From NCBI GenBank assembly GCA_037903475.1, contig JBAJFG010000002.1, positions 2,728,001 through 2,792,000 on the forward strand: DNA of 64,000 nt, read 5' to 3'. The translations under genes were made by a program, and so were the position numbers. Shown piece by piece: positions 13,178 to 24,581 of this stretch (position 1 is the first letter of the stretch; each line of letters opens with the position of its first letter). Origin of the DNA: Ancylostoma caninum. Its lineage: Eukaryota > Nematoda > Chromadorea > Rhabditida > Ancylostomatidae. Below the pieces are notes generated by a model. The model did no database searches. It was not told where the DNA came from and saw nothing but the letters and a program-made list of their open reading frames with translations.

Positions 13178-14422
13178 TTATTTGGAGCCGTCTCAGCAAA
13201 TCTATTAAAGTGATAGAGAAGAGAGAATTTCACGTGAATTCGTGAAAGAAGCGACCTGCCTTTTGAAAAAAAAAGTCTCTACAAAGAATAGATCGCATCT
13301 TCGAGTGTTCCAGTGAAAGCGCAGCTGTTTTTCAGAAGTGCCCACCCCATCAAGTTTATCTCGCTAGACGGAGTTTCCCAGCTGCCTCTGTGAAATCCGG
13401 GTTAATGTGAATTTTGTCCTTTGCTACATTGGTGGAGCTCCGCGAGTGAACTCGTGTAGTGACAGAAATTTCTAGGTCTTCCACATACATAACTTCTCTA
13501 ACTTTTATTTTCGCTTCCTCTGCACGATTACAGTTGTGCTGGTAGGCATGTTTCCCACACTGTACTACTTAGTAGGCATGTTCTCCCCTCTGCAACCAAC
13601 CTGAAAGCGGGTCTGCGTCTCGTTTCCTCCCTGTTCTTCGTGCGCTATTGAGTAGCAGAACAGAACTAATAGCAAACAAAACAATCTCTGCCGCATCTGC
13701 AACTGTTGCGATGTTCAGAAACTCGTCAAAGAACTTCAGGAAAGCGACAGTGGCTTCATCGAACTAACGACTCACAAGTACAAAAAGCAGTAGAGAAAAG
13801 GGTCATTGACCTTCACGACAAGTTTGTAAAAAGTAGTGATCTTAAAGCTGCGGCAGGTTAACACATAGAAAAAAGCTCGAGCTGAAAAGTCATTGGCAGA
13901 GAAAGGCATGGGAAATGTTCAAAAACAGAGGTGTGTATAATTCTCAGAACGAATGAGACCAAGCATATACACAACCAGGTGAAAGCGAATTTTTTTCCAC
14001 TTGAACGGAAGAACATTGGATGGACCGGTCCCATAATCTGGCCCATGAAGCGAAAAGGTTTCTGGGCTGATTAGCGAGCGGCAGAATCCTCGTCTGTTAC
14101 TTAATAATATATTGTATAATTTTCTGTGCACAAATGAAAACAGAAAAAATTCCATACAAATCAACAAAATCTATGCAAGGAGATGGTTAATTCAGACGTA
14201 TGACACCCTTCCCTGGAAAAAAAAACTAAAGCATACACTTACATCAGCTATTAGATTGGTCAGAAACTCCTGCACCACCTTTATTTCTTTGATCCAGAAT
14301 TTTCCGGTCTTAAATTAACCCATTGACCACCGCCTGGCTCACCGATGAGCCGCGCCTTTTTTCGCATGGTTCAGTTCGAGACATTATTGAGCCTAAATGA
14401 ACCTAGCCGTTTTCTTAGATGG
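13178..14422. other. Stretch with no recognised gene
   Basis: No exon or repeat was recognised. It would be 5' of the visible exchanger exons and could hide a short first exon with the signal peptide, but I found no convincing candidate. Confidence 0.4.
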
Positions 14423-14969
14423 TATGGGAGTATCAAAAAGTTTCCGGCCTCGACCTGTTCCATCCCTTTTTTCTCAAAACTTTGAGTGTGATCGTGTAGC
14501 CTGAAGTCTTGAAAGCCATCATGCCAATTTTCACATTCTCAAGCTAATTCGTTCAAAAATAATGGCCCTTTTCCGCAGTCTAACTATAATGGGTTTCACA
14601 TGCTTTTCGACAGCGCACCCATCCACAGATTAGGAGTTGCAGTTGCTGCCACCCGAGAACGTGGCTTCAAATTATTGAATCACATATCCTATAGTTTGAA
14701 CATTGCACCCAGCAGCTATTTTCTGTCTGGAAATTTCAAACAGCATCTTCGAACGATGAGATTGTAGGTCGAAAACGTCAAAAAGTCGGTTGATGAAAGA
14801 TGCTCTAAGTCATGTAAGAAAAGAAGCTCTTTGTACGGTTTAAAAAATTCAAATCGAGCCATGAAAAGTGTATCAGTGTTCGAGAGACCTGTATTTTACT
14901 ACAACAAAATTTCGGCGCTGTAAACCTTTTGGAAGTACTCTAGGCCGGAAACTTTTTGGTACCCCTATA
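14423..14969. mobile_element. Mariner-type MITE
   Basis: The left end after TA reads TGGGAGTATCAAAAAGTTTC followed by CGGCCT. The right end is its inverted counterpart, AGGCCGGAAACTTTTTGG then TACCCCTA, before TA. Terminal repeats are about 27 bases with a few mismatches. The AAGTTTCCGGCC core is like that of mariner elements. The 547-base body has no transposase frame. Confidence 0.6.
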
Positions 14970-17900
14970 ATGTGGTAGTACTACCAAGTCAATGTGATTG
15001 TAAAGATCTATATCGGATTTCTCATAAAGGTTTCAAAGCACAGAAAGAAGCCAGAACATGAAAAAATGTGGAAAGGCGTGAAAAAGGAGCGGGCAGTGAC
15101 TTAAAATTCTTTGGCAGTGGAATGTGGTAAAGTGTTCTACAATTTCTCAACTAGAGAAAGTGGCAGACCAGGTCCTATCTATGAACAATAATGTTATTAT
15201 TGATAGAAAAAAGTGCAACATCTGGCGCATGACTTTCAGACCGACCGACCTAGAGGGCGAACGTTTGCGAGTTATTAGTGCGAATTTCAGCTTCGACTGC
15301 TACCGATTTATCTAGGAGGCAGTGAACATTGGAGAAGAATCTTCACAGTTTCGGCAGGCCGCCAGCACGCATGCGACAAGAGTCACTAACGGCAGAAGGG
15401 AGGGATGTTATGAGAACATACTCCGACTCCATCTATGACGCACTTTATGTAAATAATGTCCTTACGCAGAAAAAGAGGTGCAACTAGTAGTCATACTTGT
15501 ATGGCTGACGAATCGATCAAGACAGCCTCCGTGCTATATCAGCGTTAGGATCATGAAGTCGCTGAATATCTGATTACATCGAGTGCAATTCGTTCGTTTG
15601 AGATGGTAGAGCAATCGGGAAAAATGGGAGAAATGACGTCATTTGGTATGATTTATGAGCGATATTGATTCTCTGGGAACGTTTGACAGCCGGGATTTCA
15701 CGGGATGCGCGCAGGTTGCGTACGCAGATGATAAAGCGGAATGGTTTGGCGCAGCGAACATTCGCTGATGGCCATAGGGCGACTACTCCGAGGAGAATGT
15801 GCGCTGCGTGAGGAGCTGTACAGTATGCTTCGATGAGTTGATGGCAATGCGAAATGTGTCTGGACACTAGTTCCTGCGAATCTGGCTGCCAAATAGTAAC
15901 GACGTCGTAAAAATTCCACCGCGAAAATCCGAAAATCCTGGTAAGACAGACTACGAAACAGTAGCACAACGATCACACTGGTTTCAATGCAAGACGTTGA
16001 TCTGGAAGACCAAGGAAAACGGAGCGAGTTACAGAGACCCAAACAATACCGCACTGGGACAGCACAGACGTAGAGGAAATGAAGAGAATTGGGTGCGCGC
16101 GAACCGGCAGCAGAGAACTCGTTATCACAAGAGAGTGGCTGAGAAGCAGAACGAGGGTCAGTCTTCTCTGAAAGTACACCAATCCTGTCGTAACAACTGT
16201 AACGCAGGGTAGGGGGGGGGGCACACGGGCGTGAGGGGTCTGATGAATTTTCATGAAGATTCCGGCATCGAAATGCAAATCCGCCTGATTCCTGGTGGGG
16301 ATTAGACCCAACATCACGTTTTTGTGTGGGGAGATTAACTTCTCCGACAGACCTCGGTAGACCCACGGTCTCTAAAGGACATCAAAAGAACGTGACATGG
16401 TACTGTTACGCATGTTCTTATGAGCGCGATTGAAATGTTGACCATAGTGTCTCTCCTACACCTGTACTATTTGGCAAATCGCAACAGCTCCATAGAGCGA
16501 GAGCCATAAGGCGCTGAGCAGCGTTCGTTGATTTATTTCCTGAAATTTCGTGCTTTTAGCTGATCCAAAGCTAATTTGACCGTATTAGATGCGAGCTTTT
16601 TTTTTGATTTCTGACAACATTTTCCTGGAGAACTACGAAATAGTAAAAAAAATCGTTGCAAAACTTTTCAGATTCACAGAGTCGTAAAATGCAGTCTCAG
16701 GGGAACCTGCGATTTCTGAGCAGCTCTGAATTTTCATCCCCATTTTTCAGTAAATTCTTTCACGAAAGGACGTTGGTATAGCTGCAAACCACACTCCTTA
16801 TGCTCACAATATATTTCAACCAGAAAGACTTTGCTAGCTGATATTATGGATTCATAGAGGATTCTTAGACAAAAGCATACATATAGTAAAGAGCAACACT
16901 TTTCAAAAATGCATGTTGAGGCTGTTTACTCCAGATCGAAGGTCTCCAGCCGCGCAGGAAATCTAGAGACCGTGCTTTAGATCGGTATGCATGGATTCGG
17001 CAAATGACTGAGAAAATCGTGGATTCTTCTTGGGCAATGCACTGGATATGCATCAGATTTGGAGACGCACGGGTTCTGCATGGGTATGTATGGGTTTTGT
17101 ATTCATTTTACTATTATTCTTGTAGAACTATCAATTTAAAAAAAAAACGTGTTTTGCACCAGCAATCTTTCAATCTTTCAATTAAAACATGGGTCCTAAG
17201 TTTCCCGAGTAGGATATAATTCAAATCAAGATTACTCATTCCTTCCTTTTTATAACAGACAAAAAACTATGGGAATTAGCTGTTCGACGAAAAATACTTC
17301 AGCAAATATTGTATGACAATTTATGACCCTCCCCGTGCATATTACAAGTAAAATGATTTTTAAAAACAAAAAATAAAAGCGAATATAAACAAAAAAACTG
17401 TTCTTGGTAATTAAGAATTATGTGCTTACACTCCAATAATTTTTACGTAATTTCAGAAATTTGCTCCATCACTCAGTCGAAGTACATAGACGGCAACATG
17501 TTCATTGGAACAGCGCATTGTATGAACACCTATCCTACAGTGAAATTCCTCTAAACGCTTGACTGGTCTGACTGTTTTGAAAGCGATCTCTTCACACTTC
17601 AACGAGCTGCTAATTGACAATGTTTTTACAGGGATTTTGAAATTCGATTAGCATTGAAAAGGAAAAACTTGCACGAGCAACTGATGCTATCCATAGCTAT
17701 CCAGCAATGCTATTCAGCTTCCTGTGCTAGTTCGAATTTTTTATGTAACCCTAATCTAGATCAAAATTTAACTGAGGAAGTGCTACTCTTTTTCGTGGCA
17801 ATCCAACTGCTGCAGAACTTCTGCTGTAGCAACCACAAAACATGAGTTTGGCGGCTCTGGGTTCAAAGACGACCACATATACATCTTGCGGTTTCGTATC

Positions 17901-18762
17901 GCCGATGCTGAAAGCAGCAGTGATCAATCTGCACCGGAATACAACATGACATCTTGATGAGCTGGTTCCGAAACGTAGTTTGATCTCCTCACCCCCTCAC
18001 CCTTCCATAGATTCCGATCGCTAGGGGGAGATCGTGATGTAATTAGCATCATTTCAGTGTGACACTCTTGCAGTGACACCTCTAATGAGGAAAGTACGAA
18101 GTTGGGCAAACTGTGTACTTGTACTTGTCGTATGGTGCAGCTTTTATTACCTCCATTCGATGGTTCACTGCGCAACGCTCCAGCCCTCCGAGGCGAGAAA
18201 CTTTCTTTTGGCTATCCAACCAACAGCGACATATTCAATGACACATTTCCTTGAGGACAGAAAAATCCCTTTCACGGCCTCAAATCAAATCAGAGCGGAA
18301 TTCTTCACATTTAGAGCTGGTTAGCCATATGCTCATTCGAAAAAGAGCACTATGCGCACCGGATCCTCGGCCTCTTTCGAACCGAGATGACTATGAGTAG
18401 TTACACTCTGATCAAAGCTCTAGATGGTTCTTATTCTCAAGGACATTTTTTTAAGATTTACACTATAATAAAATGCAGACCCGAACCTCCCCCCCCCCCC
18501 TCCATTATCACGTGTACTATTATACTAAAGATTTGTGGCAAATTAGTCTTATTACAGCATATCGAATGAGCAAGTAAGCTCTATAGGAGGCTAGAGCGTT
18601 GTGCAGAAACTCTTTCAGACACTAAGTTGTTCTGTTTCTTGCGTTAATATTTCAGCAAGTTGCGCTTGAGAGAGCACATTCAGTGATCTATTCTAGACAC
18701 AATGGCGATGATAGCATACTCCTAAAAAATCATTGTGGTACAAAAAATTATCACCCATTATG
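14970..18762. other. Gene-free stretch
   Basis: A 222-codon frame on the minus strand at 15698-16366 overlaps two other long frames and matches nothing I recognise. A segment near 16,262-16,375 read on the minus strand has weak tRNA-promoter-like boxes and could be SINE-derived. A G tract lies at 16,211-16,219. No host gene is supported. Confidence 0.35.
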
Positions 18763-18764
18763 TA

Positions 18765-18795
18765 TTAGGTTGGCCGGGAAGTCTTGTCTGAAATA
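18765..18795. mobile_element. Solo mariner-like terminal repeat
   Basis: After TA the sequence TTAGGTTGGCCGGGAAGTCT resembles the terminal inverted repeat of Tc1/mariner elements. No inverted partner and no transposase frame were found downstream, so it is a lone or truncated end. Confidence 0.35.
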
Positions 18796-20725
18796 GTGTG
18801 AAAAGTCTTTTTATTAGGAAATTGAATAGGGAGGGGGTTGCGACCCACACAGCATTGGAGTATATTTCCTAAGCTACTTCGCTACTTCCCAAGTAGTATG
18901 CAAGACCAGCAGGGGTGCTCCTGCTCCAGCCCCTTATGAAGGACGTTTTTTTTTCGAATCTCCTGTTCTGATCTGCTGTGGAGCAGCTTGAGGAGCGCTG
19001 AGGCCAGCAACATCACATGCGCAATCTAGGAGAGTGTTGCCAAGTACTTCACAGAACCCCGCTGATCCACCAGCTTTAGGTCCGGGGATATAAGCTTTTA
19101 GGAGTAACCAAACCCTAGATGACCCGATGTCACAAGGCTGGAGAGATGCTGCAGTTCGAAATGCTCCCGCGCGCAGAACAATCACGGCTGCCACCTGAGC
19201 AGGCTAGGTTTGGAAACTGGTGAGAACGGTCGAAGAAAAGTGGAAAAGATGAAAAACGCTGCACTGCGCCACTTCAATTAAGCACTCTTCCCGATAAAGA
19301 GGCCTAGCATGCAAATGTAGCTGGATTGACACACCGTTTCTTGAGTTTTTCTTCTCCTGACTTTACACCCTCTGATTATGTTTTGATCTGATTCTTTGAG
19401 GCTCCTATGGCCAAGAAAGAATTTTTCAAAATAAATGGTTAAAACTGCGCACCTCTAACTTCTTCGACTCACAGAAACTTGGATTCTAGAAGGATGAAAT
19501 CAGTAACGTATCCAGTAAATAATGCGTGATAGGAACAGGAAAAAAAGCAAAATTTTGGATAGGATTTCCCAGCCAACGCAGGTAGTACATGGATTCGAGA
19601 ACACATACATAGATCTGCGCCTTTCGATTGTGTGTGTGTTCATGTCAATTCCACGAAAACAGATGATTTCAATATTTTCTGGGTGGAAGCACTCCATTTT
19701 TTGCTCTACTTGTCGCAATTGGAAACTTTGCAGATAATTAATTAAGTGTGGAGAACCACTTCAACAAAAGTTGAAGTACAAAAGAAGCATCCCTCATCCG
19801 TGTAGTAAGAAGTAGGGAATTTCAACATGAGAGAGACGTCACAATCACTAACATCTCGTATAACAGTTACGCACAGTAGATGGTGTAGACTAATACGTGC
19901 ATAATCCGTCCCTATATGAAAACATGAAACAACACCAGCCCTATCCTCGAGCGGAAATTCTATTCCATGAACAGGGATTCAGCTGTCAAGTGCCTAGACT
20001 GTTAGGGAAATTATGCGAAAATCCATGGTTAAAAAAAATTTTGGAAAACTACGACAAAATTTTCGGACACATTGATCATAATAAACAAGGCTGCACATCG
20101 TCGAGTAGTTATAAGGAAGGTTTAAAAAGGTGCATGTAAGATCTCTCTTCTAAACTAGTGGCAGAACGTTTAAACAAACAAGTTCCTAATATGAATGGAA
20201 ACGAAAAAAAAACACCAAAAAACAGGAGGAAGCACGGAATTCGTCAGAGAAACGGAAAGACCACCATCGACAGACGTAGTGGGCGTGCGCAAAACAAGCC
20301 GTATCAGGTTGTTCTTCGCCCGGCTGTAGGTGCCGTAAATCACTGTCACGCCCAACGTGTGTTCATTGGAACTAACGTCGAGTAACAGGTAATGCTTCTA
20401 TTGAAATTCAGGGAGTTTTGATCATTAACGCTCTGCGAATGAGGATGGAAGGATGTGATAGAACGCTCACGACAACGCCAGACACGAGATGAGAGCCAGC
20501 GAAAAACAACCACTGGTCGAAAATTATCCAAAAGAACGTGCTTTGTGATCGCTGTGACGGTCTGGATAGTCGAAAAACTTTGACTGATCGATTCTTTTGC
20601 AAATTTTAAAAAAATCTCGTAGACGGAGGCTTTCTAAAGCGGGCCAGCACAATTGTTGGGCTTCCAGTAATCTCATGTAATGTAATGTATGACGACCGTT
20701 CCGGAAATGGTTTCAGCTTCACACC

Positions 20726-21196
20726 TTAAAGGCAGCAGGAGCTGAAATCCTCGACTCCGAGCTGAGCTGTGGGTGATGAAGTACAGACTCAGCACATCAT
20801 AAATGTGAAACGAACACAGACAATGATGGCTTACCTGCAGAGAAAATGGAACATTCGTCGCGAACACGCCTGGCCGTGTTCGTGCGCGGACGAGTTTTCC
20901 CCGGCGCGAAAGCCATTGCGGTGCGTGGTTTGGCGCAAAGGGAAAACGAAATGCATTCAATTCACAGGGTTTCATGGCGGGACTCGGCCAAAACCACGCG
21001 CCGCAATGGCTTTCGCGCCTCGGAAAACTCGTCCGCGCACGAACACGGCCGGGCGTGTTCATCACGAATGTTCCATTTTCTCTGCAGGTAAGCCATCACT
21101 GTCTGTGTTCGTTTCACATTTATGATGTGCCGAGTCTGTACTTCACCACCCGCAGCTCAGCTCAGAGTCGAGAATTTCAGCTCTTGCTGCCTTTAA
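20726..21196. mobile_element. TTAA-flanked palindromic MITE, copy 1
   Basis: A near-perfect 471-base palindrome bounded by TTAA. The left arm starts AAAGGCAGCAGGAGCTGAAA and the right arm ends with its complement. Arms of about 220 bases meet near 20,960. It contains GC-rich segments such as CGCGGACGAGTTTTCC repeated in both orientations. Frames on either strand inside it are mirror images and not genes. A close second copy lies at 47924-48381. Confidence 0.85.
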
Positions 21197-22594
21197 CAGT
21201 ATTCTCGAGCTCGAGTAAGTGTTTAATCAGTTTCCCAAATAATATCTACTTAAACTGCCCTAGCCTTTCCTATGCCGCCTAGCTGAGCGTCGACCATCCC
21301 TCCACCAGCTCCAATGTGATGCGAGCTATGTGGAGAGAAGACTCCGACACAACACGCCGTCAGCTGGCGTGGGTCGTACGCCCACATTTTCGACAGTTTG
21401 CCTTCACCTCCGTACGTCTTTTCGTTCACTCTACACCTCAGAACTGCCACCTCGAATCAAAACTTCTCTTATAAAAACTTCGATGCCATTGACATGAGCA
21501 GGAGGACTTGGATTCACATAAAGATCTTAAGCAAGATGTCTTGAAGACATGGAATTTCAAGAGCAGAGAGAAGTGTTTAACATCAAGCTGGACCACGATT
21601 GATTGGACGACCGTAGATGTTAGGTCTACTGTTGAACTCTACCAAAGCACAGATCGATGTTAATCGTTCCTTTGCGATATAGAGGTCTAAATAAATAAGT
21701 AAACTGCATTACTATGGATACTTTCTCGCGTAGTTCGTTATTCGGCACGTTAGCGAACCCCTCTACTGAAACATCTATCATTATCCGAAAGAATGATTCG
21801 TTTGGGGTCTACTGGTCATGAATTGTTGAGTGCTCTTCAGTTCCGGTTTTCTGAGAAGTCCAAAGACGACCGAGCGATTTTTTCGACTTTTCTTCTGCAT
21901 TTTACACCATTTCTGACAAGAGCAATCAGTGGCAGAAATGTCCCAAACTTCACACAAACCATTTGTAGATGATTTGCTCTTACATCCCACCATGATCTGT
22001 AATACTAGTTGCAAGAGTTTTTCTTGGTATTTTTCGAATAAATAGATGAGGAACTCATTGTTCTAGAGATGCTCAAGCTGTGCACTCCACATAGTTCTAG
22101 AAATTTTCCTCGATAAATTCTACTAGAATCATTCAGATCCAAGTTCGTACGAGATACTGGATGTCGTGATTTCCCGGGGTCCCTCAAGCAGTGGTTAGCG
22201 GACCTAGAGCCAACGCATCGGCGGAGCAACTACAAGGAAACCCGCAATCTGATACTGACGGAACAATGACCCGCCAAGGCTGGTAGCACGTTTGGCTTGT
22301 GTCAGAATGCATGAGTTCACCTGCCACGTAGTTCACAGCACAACTGCAGTGGAGGTCCCTAAGCTACCAACCATATCGCAACGCGACCTGGGACTCTTTC
22401 AAGATGTTAAAAATAGAGTCGCACGAAGTCGCGACACTGGAAGATGCTTGTGCCTGAGTTTTCACCACAAGGTTATAACCTAATGCTTGCGATACCAGCC
22501 GCAATAAAGATACCATCAGGTACGTCTTCGTTGCCTCCAGCTGCAACTAAGCTCAAGTTGGGCACTGCCGCATATATTTATTTCTTTTAACTGT

Positions 22595-22633
<39 letters not shown>

Positions 22634-23980
22634 TTCATTCATTCATTACACAACTAGAGGTGCCGCTGATCAGAAACTGTGAGTTGGGTAAAGTCAATAA
22701 GCTGTATTAGATACGAGCAATGTAGTGCCTGCCGGAGGCTCCTGTTATTCTTTCAGTCTGTGAATCTGTGCAGTGGTAGTTGTAATGTATCGAGCACCGA
22801 CAGGACTGGTAAAGGCATCCCTGTTCTCGCGTTTTCAGCATGTTCCATTCAGAGCTCTCGCTTCTGGCTGCCTGCAGCTGTCCCGAAAAAAAGGCATTAA
22901 ACACCTTTTACATAAATTTGAAGAGAAACCATTCATGACTCTCACTGTAGGATTCGAGTCGGATTTATGCAGCGACACTAGCTAGTTCTGCATCCCAAAG
23001 GAAATAAAAAATAGATCCATAGTTAGGACTTAAAATCCATATATGGTGCGTGGAAGTTCACTGTTGCGAGTTGCATGTGTTACTGTCTAATCGACAAAGA
23101 AGCCGATTGCATGGCCTCGCTACGAAGCCGTTTTGCTCCACTCTCCTCATCTGAAGCCTCATCTGAACTGAGTTCACTTCACGCATGAATGTGACTGCTG
23201 ATTTAACAAACGCTTCCAAACTAAACTCCTACATTTCTAGGCAAAGATATATAGCGTTCTCGTCTATGGCATGCGACGAAACCTGTCGTTTTCTTTATTT
23301 TTTCTCCTCTCCACAAAAAAAAAACACATTGAACACGAAAATTTATGCTAGCATCTTTCGCTCCGGTACGAAAACGGTTTTGTGTCTCTTCAGAGAAAGC
23401 GAAACGATGAATAACAAGCGGGAGGAGCACTGAAATGCATTACAAAGCTAATGCAAAGTCCCAGCGCGCCTTCAATCTGTCGTACAGCACCTTAGCTTTG
23501 CAGAAAGACATAAGTTGCAAGAAGAGATGAAGCCTTTTTAGAGAGACTTCAGATTTGAGTGTTCACTGTCCAAATGGAGAAAAATGCATGAGATAATCTG
23601 TGTGACCGGTGGTGTAGGAGCGGTGAAGTCACCGCTCCTGGCGATGTGACAGTATACGGATGCCACTTCCAGCGGTTTGGCAGCAGGCGCGCGCAGCTCG
23701 TGGTGTTGTGAGAGCACATGTCGACAGAAGGGCTTGATTCTGTTAAAATGGCGTTATAGAGATATGGTGAAGGGTTCTGTACACCTGTCGCCATTGGTAC
23801 TGCATTTTTGATCTTCAGAAGACAAGGAAATTAGCGGACAAGCGCGGTTACGGTCATGAGACTCGCGTTCACTCTCCCTTGACGTCTTATCGACGCCCAT
23901 CACTAAAGAATGCATAAAAACAAAAATGCAAGGTAATCCTGAAGCTTTCTGTAGTTCTCGATCCTCCGTACCCATTCTGC
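21197..23980. other. Gene-free stretch with a TTTA microsatellite
   Basis: No supported gene. A (TTTA)n then (TTCA)n microsatellite occupies about 22,593-22,648. The short frames are unrelated to anything I recognise. Confidence 0.45.
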
Positions 23981-24072
23981 CTCAAGCGGGATTCGAACCC
24001 ACCTACTTCACTTATTGCATTGAAGTCGAATGATTGGAAGCCCACTGCTTAAACCACTCGGCCATCCGCGCT
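23981..24072 (-). repeat. tRNA-like sequence, probably a SINE head or tRNA pseudogene
   Basis: Read on the minus strand, an A-box match TGGCCGAGTGG (24054-24064) and a B-box match GGGTTCGAATCCC (23988-24000) are spaced as in a class II (Ser/Leu-type) tRNA with a long variable arm. The presumed acceptor arms (GCGCGGA and the bases after the T arm) do not pair, and the anticodon stem is poor. A tRNA-derived SINE or decayed tRNA copy fits better than a working tRNA. Confidence 0.5.
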
Positions 24073-24581
24073 GATATCCACTATCATTTCGATCTCCATC
24101 AATTTACTACATACTAATGGAGAATTACTATTGACATGAAAATAGAACCACCCACTCATTGCATCCTGTCATAGTTGGCATCATTACAACTGTTAAGAAT
24201 TTTAGCTTCGCACACTTATGGACGACGGTGCCAGACCCCCTAGGAATTGAGTCTTTCTATGCTTCTTGCTAGTGGTTTTCAAAAAATGATACTTTCCGGA
24301 CCTTAGGATGCCCAGAAAACTATTATTGCACCTAGTCTAGTTTTTGAAGTGTCATCTGCCTCACACATTGCATGTACTCTCAAACTGTATCAGTCCAAAT
24401 CTACGCAACCATCCAATAGTATTTGGTAAACGGCTGCTACGACAGTGACGCAAATCTTGTATCTTTCACCTTGATTTCCCGACATTTTCCAGAAATAAGT
24501 GAAGTTTTTAGCAGGAAACTCCGACGTCGATTTGTATCGGTGCCAGATTAGAATAGGAAAATCTGGTGCAGATTTGTTTGA

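Noticed and set aside
15698..16366. 222-codon minus-strand frame
   Set aside because: Low-complexity Ser/Arg-rich sequence with no recognised motif, overlapped by other long frames on both strands.
18934..19194. 86-codon minus-strand frame after a CAG acceptor-like site
   Set aside because: It reads Ala/Gly-rich with no family resemblance, no donor partner was seen, and it could be chance.
20673..21282. Overlapping 118-130-codon frames on both strands
   Set aside because: Both arms of the palindrome encode the same peptides in opposite directions.
23981..24072. A functional tRNA gene
   Set aside because: The A and B boxes are good but the acceptor arms do not pair, so a SINE head or pseudogene is more likely.
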